A stretch of 64,000 nucleotides of DNA. It comes from Diabrotica undecimpunctata. Its lineage: Eukaryota > Arthropoda > Insecta > Coleoptera > Chrysomelidae. The notes below the pieces were generated by a model, which did not search any database, was not told the DNA's origin, and saw nothing but the letters and a program-made list of their open reading frames with translations. The DNA is taken from NCBI RefSeq assembly GCF_040954645.1, contig NC_092803.1:123213961-123277960 (forward strand), given 5' to 3'. Made by a program: the position numbers and the translations under genes. Numbering within the stretch: the first letter of the stretch is position 1; every line of letters starts with the position of its first letter. Below, piece after piece: positions 35,797 to 47,300 of the stretch.

Positions 35797-38700
35797 CTTT
35801 TTCAATTTTATATGTATATCAAGCGTCAGGTAGTTCTATTATGAGAACATGATTTCGCTCTACAAGGGCTGATTTATAAAAATACCTAAATAACCTAAAC
35901 ACTTTATGTAGTTAAAAATTACTTTCGTATGTAGAAATAAGAGTGTAAGGTCTAATGTTTATCCTTGTTTGTTTTTTATAGTTTTATGGAATATATTTCT
36001 TATGCTTTACATATAAAAACTGTAGAAAACATTATTTTTACAATTTCATATATTTTTGTAGAACATCGTGACGTAATAGTTGCTTACCCTGGAGAAATAA
36101 GGAAAGAATATGAAATACAAAAACAGAAAGAAGATGATGAATTAAGGAAGCAACGGGAAGCTGACCTAAAAGCTAGTGAAGAATTAATAAGGAAACTCAA
36201 GGAAGAAGAAGATTATCAGAAGGCTGTAATGGAAGAAAAATTAAAATTTGATGAAGAAATCGCTAAAAAATTAGCTGAAAATTTAGCATCTCAACAAGCT
36301 TCTACCTCAAAATCTAAAGTTGCCTCTAAAAAATTGGGTCCTATGGACAGTTTTGTAAAGAAAGACACTGAACCAAATCAAAATACTTCTAATAATTTCT
36401 TTAACAAAGAATACACTGCTAGAATTTTGTGTTTAGGAAATCAAAACGAATCAACTTCTAAAAATGCTAAAAATTTTTCACCGAAAATCCAAAAGAAAAT
36501 TCAGCAAATTCAAAAACTGGTTGACTTAGATATGCTTAGTGATGCTAGTGACTGCATAGAATCTGAATTGAGATATTTTAAACCAATAGAATATAAGCTC
36601 AACCCTCCATCTCACAAAAAACCACCTCTGAAAATCACGCCTAAGAAACTTAATATGGATACAGAAGCTAAAGTACTGTAAGTTAATATTTCTTTTATCG
36701 ATAATTTAGATATAAATTTCTATAGCTATTTTTTACATTGAGTTGGCAGTATAGCAAACAGATGATTATGTATTTTAAATGTTCTTCTGAGTACAGATTC
36801 ACTTAGTAACAAATCAGCTAAAATTACTTAGTACACTTAGGGGTATAGTTTGAAACATAAAATTACTTAAAATATCACATAAAAGCTAAAATAAATTTAT
36901 ATAAATATATGGAAAAACTTGTGATACAGTGGCAAGTCTATAATATAGCCCTGGTGTGTTATCAAACAAAAGAGCCAGCTTGTCAATACAGGGTTGCTAA
37001 TACTCTAAACTGCCAACTAAGAATGAAACCTCCTATAGATATATAAGTGCATAATAGATATAGTATTTATAGATGTGATTAATCAAATACTTTCTTAGCT
37101 AGTCTTTCTTCTATCATTACTCTTTGCTTAAATACATATAATGTTTTTTACTCTTTTGGGCATTAAAAAGTTAAAAGCCACTCTATATTGAGACTTAATT
37201 ATAAAACAAAGTAGAAAAAATTAGAATGACAAAAAAGAAAAGAAAGTGAGACCACTTAGCAGCTTTTGTGAAACAGTATTTTGTATGATTGGATAGATGT
37301 TCAAATAATTTTAAAACTCAGTCAAATTATTCTATCTACTGTAACATACAGCTAAAAAATAAGGACATTTTAAAAATAGTTTTACAAAAAACACTCACAA
37401 AAAAAGACAATATCTAAAATTGGAAATATGGAAAAGGCTAGACAAAATAATGACAACAAAAAAAATGATACATTAAATAACATGAAATTACAAATAAACT
37501 GATCGTCAAAAGGTCGAAAATCGAACATATTATTGTCACAAAGTGTTGAAATAAAATTAGTTTTCAGATATAAACGGAAAATATTCTGATATTTTGCAGT
37601 AATTTAAGGTCGGGACATCTGTTTTATCACAAAAATCAGAAGTTTTGTAAAAGAAAAATTAAAAGTGACAAATGTTCGTTTGGGTAAGAATGTGTACCTC
37701 TGGACATTTCACAAAATATTACTTTTGTATTTTTGTATTAGACAAATTATGAGAAAAAAATCTTTTTGTGCAAACTATTTATCAGACTGTTTTTAATCAT
37801 TTTGAATTTTATATAATCTATAAGTTGCACCATTTTAAAATCAACATGCATTTCTTAAAATACTGTCATATTGTCCAAAGGGACAGCACCTAAGTCTACC
37901 TTTGGACTGGTTTGTAGGTACCTTTGGACATATAAACAATTAATTACAAATATGTGTTATATATTTTTTATTACTAATATTAATAACAATAATAATAAAA
38001 TATTCTTCTTTAATAAGTATATTAAAACATATTGTAATTGTCAAAAGATATGTTGAATTTAATATGAGAGACAAACTTTTTTGATTCTCCCACGTTTTGA
38101 GGCAGTGACAATTTAAGCACTATACCTTGAAAATCAATTGCATATGGTTCTTCTTTTCCCTCTATGAAATGAAATTTGTATTGCGTTTTCTCATAAAATT
38201 TTACAATATAACTATGTAGTATTATTATCAATTGTTTCAAGCACTTTAGCTGCGTAATGTTCAACTAACTTTTTAGAGCAGAGTTTAACCATAATAAAGT
38301 CTCCTACTACTATATGAAGATCTATTTCTGATTTAAACTCAGGACAATCATGCTCTTCAACCATATTATCAGAATCCATTTTTGGACAAAAATTTACAAT
38401 TGGATGGATAAATTATAATTTTATACATACTTTAATGTAACTGATAGATGGCGCCTCATATGAAACATCTGTGTCACAGAAGGATATTTGATCGTCATCT
38501 TCACCATCAGATAAAGAACTGGAAGTTTAATCAGCTTCTTTTTTACTTTTTCCTTAGGTTCTTTTTCTCTTGATTTTTCCTTTCTGTTTAGCAGCTCCGA
38601 CATAATAGCAAGTTTCTCTGGTGTACTGGTTAAAATTTTAGTTTTTCGCATTCCTCTGCCTTGTAAATCTTTTCTAGCTGGCACTTAGACGGAGTTATAG

Positions 38701-41700
38701 ACTCTACAGATATATTGAGAGGCAGATCGTTTACAGGTGACATATATTCATTCTGTAGTGCACGTTACGTTGGGTAGCTTGAAAACAAGTGGACTAGCAA
38801 CGGAAATAGACGGGTAGATAAATGTTCAGCTGGGATTAAAGTCAAAGAATTGGAAGTTGGGTCACCAGGAGCACTAGATGAAGTAGATTTACCAGCCATT
38901 GTTGTCTCCGGTCGATCTGTGACATACAATTGGAGATATTCTTCTGTAAAAATATTGGTGTTAAGTGGCCACAAACCTGTAACCTCAAAACTTTTTTTTG
39001 GTGTGAATGCTTGTAGATAAGCTATTCCTGCAATTCCTGCAATGTTATGAATACGCATTGGTTTATCAGGATTACTTAACATCCAGTCTTCTGCAGTTTT
39101 GTGGTAAAAAGTTGTATATGGACCAAAAACCCCTCGGTCCAAGGGCTGCATTTTATGCAATATATGCGGATGAATTGTTAATAAAACTACACCGGAATTT
39201 TTGGTTTTTATGTCTATTGAAATATGCGTATCATGTTTATCCATTATAATCAGTATTGACTTTTTCTGGGTAGGTTTGGAATAATTTTTTGGATTTGCTG
39301 CCCCAATGTATCTGGGTGGACCTCTATTTGTTATGTGGTCTTTATAGTACACACGAGGAAATGCAAATGATGGTGGGATAGTTTGCATTTATGTAAGCTA
39401 TCATTGTAACATTAATTCCTCTTTCTGCGGAGGTTAAACTCTTAATTTGTTTAATGGCCTTAGGCACTAATATAGTAAATGCTTTCTGTACTGTAAAATT
39501 TGAAGTTTCATCCAAGTTATGTATACGTTCAGGGCCAAATTGATACGTCTTCATAACATCAGTGTAATTATTAAAAAATTGCTCAACATTGTTTTTATTA
39601 AAACTAATGGCACTAGCTAAACTTGTTGCCTCCGGTTTTTTTAAAGATAATGCCGGCCATCTCCTTCTATATTGAACTAAATATTCTCAGTCTGCAATTT
39701 GCTGGTCTTGCCACGAGTCTGGTATTTTTTTACCCAAGACTGTGGCGTAATTAAATGCCAATTTTCTAGTTAAGATTTTAGTAAGTCCCAAATTTCTCTT
39801 TTGCTACACTAAATACTTTATGAAAACAGTAGTTTGGTTGCGAAACTATGATATCATTAGCACTAGTAACCAAATTATGTTGCTTTTTCATATAACGGTG
39901 TAACGTGGATTTACTTATATTCCATTTCTTCGCCACTCACAAAAGATTGGGCATTTTCTTCTGTTACTAGCAGTTATTCTACCCCTGACACTATTCAGGG
40001 GGTTATCCAACATAAATTTGTTCGAGGTTTCTATCCTCTTAAATTTCGAAGGTATTTATATCATTCTCTTAGATCGTTACTTTAAAAGTTGCATTAAATT
40101 TCCTTTATCTTTCCCTTTCTCTTTTCCATATGAGCCGGTGAAAATGAAAGTGGCATATAAGACAATTTAAGGCATGTCTGAGGTATATAATAGTTTGTTA
40201 AAATCATTAAAAAAAAATCAAATCAAACGATACTGCAATACAAATAATTGAAAAATGTCTACTTTACTTTACTTTAAAAGGTCAATCTAATCTAGAAATG
40301 TGAATTCTACATTTTTCATATACATTACCAAAAATTGGGTTATATTGACTTAAGCCACTTTCACTCTAAACATGTGCAAGATAAATTCAATCTGTTACGT
40401 AGAATACAATGCTTAATTTTTGGGTGTCTAAAAGTTTTCTGTTACTGGCTTACGTCACGTAGTTCTTCATTACCTTCCTCTCTCCTTCATTATTAGGTAC
40501 ATCGATTCCCTCTTCATGTTATGGCAAAGTTCCAATACTATCTTCAACATCAAATGCGGTGTTTAGATTCAAGAAAAACGTGTAATGCAGTGGAGGAATA
40601 AACGGTAGCAGATCGATCATGTCTTGTTTTTTTAACTCCCAACGGGTCACTGATGGATAGTTTTTCGTAAGGCACATTCTTTAAATCTACGGGTCTTCCT
40701 TTTCTTCCAGTCGGCTTTATGTTTAGGTCATTGAACGCCACCATATTCTGCAACATTTCTTTGTACATTATTTCGTAAGGATTATCTTTTTGTACTCTGA
40801 TCCATTGAATTTTCAACCAGTTCACAGAATTGTTTTCAGTTTTTTTCTTCCTATTGCTCAATTTTCTCTCTAAATTATTAGTTGAAAAAAATCTTCATCT
40901 GTCATTTTATTTACAATGAAATTCTTTTTATTTCGACACTTTGCCATAATGTCATGCCAGTTTTCTGGAAAATAAGTGACCTTTTCTTTTACTGCTGATT
41001 CTACATTACCAAAATCAGCGTCGTTTGGCAAATAAGAATGGCCCTTTATTAGACATGAAGAAATGTTTGGTAAGCCTGTCTTCCGGTTGTGGTTTCATTC
41101 TACAAATAAAAATAATCCAGAATTTTTCTCAAAAATCAAGTACTCTAAAATTGTAACAGTAGAAGTTTGGTTTGTAGTAGGCATCTGAAAATGTTAATAT
41201 TGGAAGGGTAAAGCATTTTTGTAAATCCATACTGTAAACTTTCTTGATTGTTTTTGGCAATTTTTTCATCATATTTCATGCAGTCTCTAGCTAATTCAAC
41301 CTTCCTTAGGTGAAGCTCATGATCCTTTTCAAGTATTCTCTTATCTTCCTGGCTTATATCAGGGTTAGATATTTTAATTAATGGATTTATAATAATATAC
41401 ATAAAATAGTTTATATCATCTTCTGATATTTTACGCGTATGACAGCCTTTTAATCCTCTCAAGTCGTCTCCTGGAGACCTACCGTCTTCTGTTTTCTTCT
41501 GTTTTTTTTTTAAAGCGCGAGAAACTCTTCCCTCAGACACATTGAATGTATCAAGAACGTATGGTTTCTTACAAACCATAACGGATAATTCATTGTTTGG
41601 TTTCAAATAATATTTATTCGAAGAAGGTCTCTGAAGTGTTCCGTCCGTTCTTGGTTTTTTTTCTTTACTGCATTTTTATGTAGCGAGTCACATATTTTAT

Positions 41701-44700
41701 CTCTTGAAATCTCTCATTTTCCAAAACAATTGAAACAAAGACTTCCTCCCTTCTAGTACGCTTTTGTCATTACATTTCATTTTGCAGAAACAATGAGTAT
41801 GTTGAAAATATTTTACCTTCGACTATTTTTCCCTTCTTTGACACATATTGCTGTCCAGAATTTTGGGATTGCTTAGGTGAAGTTTGCTTATGTTGGGAAG
41901 GATTTCGAAGTCTTTTCCTACTTTTATACTTGTTAGAACGTCGATTTCGGTTGGTTCGTCATCAAAAAATGAATGCAGATTTCCATCTTCGTCTTCTGAA
42001 CTAGAAGAATACGTTTCGAGCCTGCTTACTGCAGAAGGATTGAGAAAGTATGATTAGGTCTAGACCTGGATTGGTCAGGATCTCTGTCTACATCGTCAAC
42101 GAATTAAGGGGAATTTGAATATTCATTTGCACTGTTATAATAAACTCTCAAAATAAACATTATTAAATCCATTGGTCACTGATATAACCTCAACTTTTAG
42201 TAAGATACAGTGGTGTTAAAAAGTCATGCATCACTTTACCAAATAAATGAAAATAAAAGTTTAAGGCATTTACCTTAAATATGTTTTAACCATTTACTAT
42301 CTACATCAAACAAGCACTTAAACACAATATTATAAAATGGAAACAGCAAAAATTTGGATTAATAAAAAATGTAGTTCGGAAAATTTTTTATTCAATATTA
42401 CAAAAATTAGGCTGTTTACATCAAGACGATAATGTACATCACATTGAAGTAATTTAAACTAATTTTAATATTTAATTGTTTTTAATAACTAGTTCAAATC
42501 TTTTGGGCATGGGGTTTATTAATTTTTGCAGTTCTTCCATGGAAATACAGTGATACCAAGCGTAGATTAGAGATTCGATTAATTTCGTTTTATTTGTGGG
42601 TTTGCTTTTGGAAATGATGTTTGATATCCTTTGCCACAAATTCTCGATGGGATTGAGGTCCGGGGATTGCGCTGGCCAGTCCGTCCTATCAATTTCATTA
42701 CTTTCCATCCAAGCTTTAACCAATTTTGCTCTATGGCAAGGAGCATTATCATCCTGAAAAATAAATTTTTCTTCGCCAAACAGGTCTTTTCCACTACGCA
42801 GCATCTTATTCTGTAGTACCTCAATGTATTTGGTAGCATTCATCATCCCAGAGACAACGTGTAGGCGACCAACTCCTCGAGCGGACATGCAACTCCATAT
42901 CATAACGGAGGTTGGATGTTTAATTGTGGGAAGAACACATTTTGGAGAAAATTCTTCACCAGGAAATCTTCTGACGTAGGCATTTCCAGCATGATTATTA
43001 ATATTGAAAGTGGATTCATCACTGAACAGTACACTCTGCCACTGCTCTGCTGTCCAGATTCGATGTTCCTTGGTCCATTTTAAACGGTGCAATCTTTGCT
43101 TTTCTGAAAGCAGTGGTTTCTTCCGTGCCTTACATCCTCTAAGTCCAAAACTAAGCAGTCCTTTTTCTCACAATGGAAGTGCACATGCTTACACCTGTAG
43201 ATTCAGACCACAGCTTCGTCAATTGGGTAGAATTAAGGCTTCTGTCTGCCAGACTTGATCTTCTGAACGCAGCGTCATCCCGAACAGAAGTTTTCTTTGG
43301 TGGGCCACTACGCGGTCTGTCGTCGATTTTTCCTTGTTCAGCATACTTCTTAATGACTCTAATTAGAATGAAGTAGAATGATTACAGTTTACTGCGGATG
43401 CTATTTCGCGACTAGATTTGTCGTTTTTATGGTGAAAAATAATTTCAAAGCGCTTTTCGTCCGATAATTTAGTTTGTTTGGTCTGGGATGACATTTTGAC
43501 CTTTTTATCAAAAATCAAAGAGCGAATAAATGTGTTAGGGTAACTAGTGTTTATATAGTCAAAATATGTGGCAAATTTGTTATTAAGATTCAATTTAATA
43601 GTACTTTAAAGACTTGATAATCACCTCATAATTTTCTCGGATTATAGGAAATCCCTTCAATCAGATTATTTTAATCTTTTCTGTAGAATTTTGAGCTTGT
43701 AATTAAAAAACATTAGTAAATACCGATAATGCTAATTATAACTACAAACTTAAAATGAATTAGCGAAAATATACTTACAAAAAACTGGTGTCAAACCTCA
43801 AAAACTATAAGGCGCTTAGACGATGCAGGACTTTTTAACACCACTGTAGTTGTTAAAGCACTCACACAATTTCCAATAATAATAACTAATTAAAAGTCTT
43901 TGAATTCACTAATAACACTTGAAACTTATTCCCTTTTTTTTTCACTGAATAAAATGATATTTAGTTTTTCAGTCATTAATGATCAAAACTACACTCACCT
44001 GAGGTTTACATAACTGTTGTTTTACTTAGTTCACCTTAATTTTCCAATAAATCAAATTTTTTTAGAGAACAGAATTTAGTGTTCCTCCTAGTAGTGGCAA
44101 ATTCATGTACTAATAACTAAAACCACTAATTCGGAATAATACTGTGTCAGGGTATTTAAAAAATGGACTTAACTCATTTTTTGAAATTTGATGACTTATG
44201 CTACTTTCATTCTCAACGGCCCATAAGTTTCTTGTTTGCTTAATTTCTTTTGTATATGGCTCACTTACATTCTTCATTGTGCCATTCTGTCCTTAGTGTT
44301 TGTTGCTGTGCTTAGTGCTTTTGTCTTTAATACTTTCCAATGTTCTGTACTGTCCAGGTTTTCTCTGTTTCAGTTAACCACTGGTACGAACAAGGGGGTC
44401 TTAAAAATTCGAAGGCTTTCATACATGAACCTTCAATACGTACTACTATTTCACCTTCACTTAAACAGCTTTCATACATGAACCTTCAATACGTACTACT
44501 ATTTCACCTTCACTTAAACAGTTCACTTTACTTTCTGCACTTAAGCAGTAAACTGCAGTTAAAATGAATTACTCTTTTTTCGGATTAACCTTGTATATGA
44601 TCCCAATCTGTTTGATTGTATGTTTATTATCTCCGTTTTTTGTCTACTTTCCTCCATTTTTCTATTTATTATTCCTTTTCATCCATCTTTTGTCAATTGC

Positions 44701-45399
44701 CGCTGTATTAGTTTCTAATATAATTTTTAGAATTTTGATTTATATAGATTTTTTAATAGGTAATTGATTATTATTCTTTTTAGCTCGCCAAGTGGTGCCA
44801 TCAATTTTAATTCAAATAGTTTGGAATCTGCTTTCGCTAGATTTTCAGTACAGTTGCCAAATACCCCTAGTTCAACTGAAACTTCATCGACGCCATTACA
44901 AAATAAATCACCGATACTAAAACGCACAATATCTCACGATGATGTGGATGCGAGCACTTCAGGAAAGAAACCCAAATTGGAAGAATCAGTCTCGAAAGTT
45001 CGAAACTCAACACACACAAAAACTGTTACTCCCAAAGTGCAACTGAATTTGTTTCCTTCTGCGCGAAAGAAGCTATTTAATATTCAAGATTCGCCTAACA
45101 ATGTCGAAAGTCCCCCGTTTTGTGGTTTTGAAAAAGAAAAAAACAAAAAATCGAATCTACAGAAAAGGAATTTGTTTCCACAGAAACGAAATGGTATGTT
45201 AATAGACGAACAATCACTGGCTGAAAGGCTAAAAAGAGAACAGGAAAAGTCCGATTTGGAATATGCGAAAAGGCTTCAAGAAGCACTTGACGAGGGTCGC
45301 TGTATGAGGAGTTCTCGAAGTAATGGCATCTCAAAAAGACAAAGTACTTTGGATGAAATGATCAAAAGTCCATATAGAATAAAATCAAATACTTCATAA
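30590..45399 (+). CDS. RNF168: RNF168-like E3 ubiquitin ligase (three coding exons)
   Basis: Join 30590-30929, 36062-36677 and 44784-45399: 1572 bases, 523 residues (human RNF168 has 571). In vertebrates RNF168 adds ubiquitin to H2A Lys13/15 at DNA breaks, in the nucleus, and reads ubiquitin through UMI and MIU motifs. The order here matches: RING (C28-C66), the SWLRK..N..LINEDLW extension, an LRM1-like PGEIRKEYE, UMI-like ASEELIRKLKEEE, MIU1 (EEIAKKLAENL) and MIU2 (LEYAKRLQEAL). All four splice sites are GT-AG with compatible phases, and no stop interrupts the frame. An ATTAAA about 30 bases after the stop may be the poly(A) signal. Both introns are loaded with transposons. The paralogue RNF169 is the main alternative. 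Confidence 0.9.
32662..33413 (-). pseudogene. Non-LTR RT C-terminal fragment (CR1/Jockey-like)
   Basis: Open minus-strand frame of 229 codons from 33351, extending to about 33413: LNVEKTKIITFS, then FLKYLGIYID, ESVIGYGIVVWGN and a closing PKLFNKLPQNIR. This is the thumb and C-terminal part after the FADD palm in CR1/Jockey-group elements. The frame is unusually clean for a 5'-truncated piece. Its A/T-rich 3' region (AAATAAATAAATA) ends near 32341. It seems to have inserted into the DDE relic beside it. Confidence 0.78.
33420..34486 (-). pseudogene. Unclassified insect DDE-type transposase relic
   Basis: Minus-strand pieces in order: DHHGIHLNR...IDHHIRSFPLKESHCS, then FGRPQVDVCSTCKELEAKI, then a stop-ridden middle. 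Finally GRFDKVYQYFPVHGHLFLQC (in a frame shifted from the annotated-looking ORF at 33405-33737). DHRG.H.NR...H..SFP..ESHY and C..C..LE recur in an abundant but, to me, unnamed insect transposon family. The copy at 40129-44224 belongs to the same family. Confidence 0.6.
34690..35030 (+). pseudogene. Weak RTE-like 3' relic
   Basis: DYNRWRGLMGED and, further on, VPGRTR.ERPKKI.GEMFRQDMSVN resemble the GRP...W...M...DR..WR ending of RTE-like ORF2, but in scrambled order. Low certainty. Confidence 0.35.
35749..35794. repeat. (TA)n microsatellite
   Basis: About 23 TA units within intron 1 of the RNF168-like gene, about 270 bases before exon 2. Confidence 0.95.
36062..36677 (+). CDS. RNF168: RNF168-like exon 2: LRM1/UMI and MIU1
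   Basis: 616 bases. AA completes the Glu codon begun in exon 1. Residues 117-165 form a charged helix with PGEIRKEYE (LRM1-like) and ASEELIRKLKEEEDY (UMI-like). Residues about 172-190 are MIU1 with the central Ala (EEIAKKLAENL). A low-complexity linker follows, including KKLGPMDSFVKK and Q-rich PKIQKKIQQIQKL. The donor is ACT|GTAAGT, a consensus site, leaving CT of a Leu codon. Confidence 0.92.
38020..40030 (-). pseudogene. pogo/Tigger-like (DDE_1) transposase relic
   Basis: Minus-strand pieces in order: an N-terminal part near 39600-39700 (EYLVQYRRRWPALSL, then SLASAISFNKNN), and the core at 39342-39554 (RIHNLDETSNFTVQK with the first Asp, ALTSAERG-like SLTSAERG). The catalytic end at 38765-39388 has IIMDKHDTHIS with the second Asp, MQPLDRGVFGPY, and FEVTGLWPLN. 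The C-terminal tail at 38421-38684 has ILTSTPEKLA, and a tail domain lies near 38030-38350. Frames change between pieces, and DKHDTH may have lost a standard residue. Inactive; class fairly sure. Confidence 0.75.
40550..42050 (-). pseudogene. Transposase of the 4.1-kb element, internally deleted
   Basis: Minus-strand order: an acidic N-terminus (SSSEDEDGNLHSFFDDEPTE near 41980), then 41145-41606 with LDTFNVSEGRVSRALKK, GDDLRGLKGCHTRK and HELHLRKVELARDCMKYDEK. The C-terminus at 40550-40861 has WLKIQWIRVQKDNPY and GRKGRPVDLKN. Near 40620 a shifted frame reads MIDLLPFIPPLHY, the usual ending, so one frameshift is clear. Part of the middle is missing between 41145 and 40861. Function as transposase is inferred from the family's repeat ends. 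Confidence 0.58.
42208..43846 (-). mobile_element. Tc1-like transposon, complete ends, broken gene
   Basis: 1639 bases bounded by TA at both sides. Ends are CAGTGGTGTTAAAAAGTC and its complement (GACTTTTTAACACCACTG). The transposase is on the minus strand. Start MSSQTKQTKLSDEKRFEII is at 43494, with an HTH and then frameshifts (RPRSGPPKKTS visible near 43300). A clean catalytic part at 42472-43092 has VLFSDEST, FQDDNAPCH and SPDLNPIENLW (D, D, E). At least two disruptions make it inactive, but it is a good non-autonomous substrate candidate. Confidence 0.9.
44415..44520. repeat. 53-base tandem duplication
   Basis: GCTTTCATACATGAACCTTC... occurs at 44415-44467 and again, identical as far as I can see, at 44468-44520. 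Identity implies a recent event, 260 bases before exon 3. Confidence 0.9.
44784..45399 (+). CDS. RNF168: RNF168-like exon 3: MIU2 and C-terminus
   Basis: Its first base completes the Leu codon from exon 2, then 204 residues to TAA 45397-45399. It is Ser/Thr/Lys-rich and probably disordered. MIU2 (KSDLEYAKRLQEALDEG, about residues 474-490) has the central Ala. It is followed by SKRQSTLDEMI (503-513), which occupies the place of the LRM2 targeting motif and also resembles a PCNA-binding box lacking its aromatic end. Confidence 0.92.
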
Positions 45400-46099
45400 T
45401 ATATATATAGGATTGTTCTACATGTTTATTAAAGAAGTGTATGTTTTTTTATTACAAATGTTGAAATACTTTTATTTTAAATTAAAAAAATATTTTAGGC
45501 CGCAATGTATTGCTTGACACTTATAATTAAAATTGTTTCATAAAGTGCGTATTTTATTGCACATATACTTAGCCATATTCTAAAGAGATAAACATCATAT
45601 AATTTCTTGTTTGATTAATACTGTGGTTTAAGAATGAGTCCGTTATAAACAAATCGTTTTACAGCTGTCTGATCCAGACCAGTTAGATTTTTGTAAATAG
45701 TTTATTTGTGTAAACTTAAAAATTTGGATAAATCTGCAAAAGATTGGCAAACAATAAACTACAGATGCCGACTACAGAGTGGTTTATAGTTTGTAACAGA
45801 TATTTAATACTGCATTATACCATATTCAGTTTCAAAACAAGTTCAACATAAATACATCGGAATGTCATCAGAAAGTGTATCCCATCTTCATCGGTGTAGG
45901 CACTATACTGTTCAGAAATCGAAGAATGTCTATATTTACTGAGTAATATTCGTATATGTGTAATCCTCCACTTAATGGAAAATCTCTGTCCCAAGTTAAT
46001 TTTATGTAATAAATGATAATATTTTTAAGTTTTTTGTATCAATAACGATATATTATTAGGTGTATGCTTAACACGTCACAGCATATTTAGTAAATTAAC

Positions 46100-46770
46100 C
46101 TCAAACATCTCAAAACACAGTCCCCTGGTACGTCCCTTTTCCAGAATTACAAATCTTGTTATAAATATTTATTTGTTTGTTGTTAATAACTGAATAAAAA
46201 TATCCAAATACATAAAAAACACTGGTAAGCATCTTAAGACATCACCACTATATTTTTAAAATGAAATTTTAATCAAAATATCTATGTGCAAATGCTATCC
46301 CCAAATTATTCAAACAGTCCCCTGTTAAAATTTGAAAAACGTGCTTAATCAAATTTTATTTTGGTGCGGGACATTTAGATCGTGAAACGGAACGCAATCG
46401 GTGTAAAGTTTGTTGTACTGTGAAACTAAATGGACAACCGCTATTTTGTTTAGTGCTACTATTGGGTCTGCTGGTGAACCCCGCGTCTCAGCCGTTAGTA
46501 AAAACAGTTATAATTTGTTTGGTGATGTTTAATTAAATAATTTTGTTTGATTAAGTATTCATATAAAAGTAACAGTTTCCTGTCGTTTCATAGCACAGGG
46601 GACTGGGCCTATTTTTATATGATTACTTAATAAAATAAAATTATTGAAACATATCACAATAAAGAAATAACTGTGGCTACATATTAGATAATCAATTATT
46701 TTAAACAAACTTTTCGTTTATAAAAATTCTGAAAATAGACAAAAAAGAAGCTTACCAGGGGACGGTTATT
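46100..46770. repeat. Nested inverted copies of a CAGTCCCCTG word
   Basis: ACAGTCCCCTGGTA (46108), ACAGTCCCCTGTTA (46312), CACAGGGGACTG (46592) and TACCAGGGGACGG (46754) form an outer and an inner inverted pair. No coding frame lies between. It could be a small non-autonomous element; it holds no other feature I recognise. Confidence 0.45.
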
Positions 46771-47029
46771 AGTGAACTTAGAAACGAAAGTTTTTTTATT
46801 ACCTTGGGAATCGATCACTATCAAAATTGGGGGATACGTCCTAATCGAGCTTTCATTTGACACGTACCTTGACATTGAGTGACGACTATTACGGTATATA
46901 TATATTTACCATAAATAAAGTATAATTTTCCTCCTCATTTTCCCATTTCAGTAACATAAAGGTTTTATTATTTTATAGATCGTGATTTCAAAGATCGAAA
47001 GTACTTTCAGTTTTCTAAATCTTTCCTTA

Positions 47030-47300
47030 TGTAGTCGCCCTAGTTCAATAGCTAGGTATTGGCTTACCAAGCCGGGAGTCCCGGGTTCAATCTCGGCGCA
47101 GACACCAGAAATTTTTCAATTTCTACACCAGAAATTTTTCAATTTCTACGTTTGTCACGTAACGCCGTCGGTCCCGGCTACGTAAGTAGTCGTTAATACT
47201 GAGACCTGGGCTAGAAGGTTCACGAATGGAAGATGTACAATAGTCAATTGGCCTCACTACGACCGGTAGTGGTAGTGGAACACACGGCTTCCAAGAAAAA
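47030..47300 (+). mobile_element. tRNA-derived SINE, copy 2
   Basis: The tRNA-like head has TAGTTCAATAGCTAGG and a good B-box GGGTTCAATCT (47083-47093). It shares the TAAGCCGG-like, AATTTTTCAATTTCTA and GTCGGTCCCGGCTACGTAAG segments with 16565-16768, and the terminal GGCTTCCAAGAAAAAA. A 22-base unit (CCAGAAATTTTTCAATTTCTAC) is tandemly doubled near 47105-47148. Confidence 0.7.

Larger units (their letters stand above)
30930..36061 (+). other. Intron 1 of the RNF168-like gene
   Basis: 5132 bases, GTATGG to TTTTTGTAG. It contains a non-LTR RT relic (32662-33413), an unclassified DDE transposase relic (33420-34486), a weak RT relic (34690-35030) and a TA microsatellite. The first 1.2 kb and 35040-35740 hold nothing I recognise. 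Confidence 0.85.
40129..44224 (-). mobile_element. DDE transposon with terminal inverted repeats, hosting a nested Tc1
   Basis: Ends: TATGAGCCGGTGAAAATGAA at about 40129 and, at about 44190-44224, the complement of TATGGGCCGTTGAGAATGAA. About 28 of 33 terminal bases match, continuing AAGT.GCAT. The coding piece (about 40550-42050, minus) belongs to the same family as 33420-34486. A Tc1 element (42208-43846) has inserted between the coding piece and the right end. Without it the element would be about 2.46 kb, internally deleted. Target duplication not settled (ATA/CATA possible). Confidence 0.65.
36678..44783 (+). other. Intron 2 of the RNF168-like gene
   Basis: 8106 bases, GTAAGT to TTCTTTTTAG. 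It holds a Tigger relic, a 4.1-kb DDE transposon with a nested Tc1 element, and a 53-base tandem duplication. The first 1.3 kb (36678-38020) has no recognisable feature beyond A/T richness. Confidence 0.85.
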
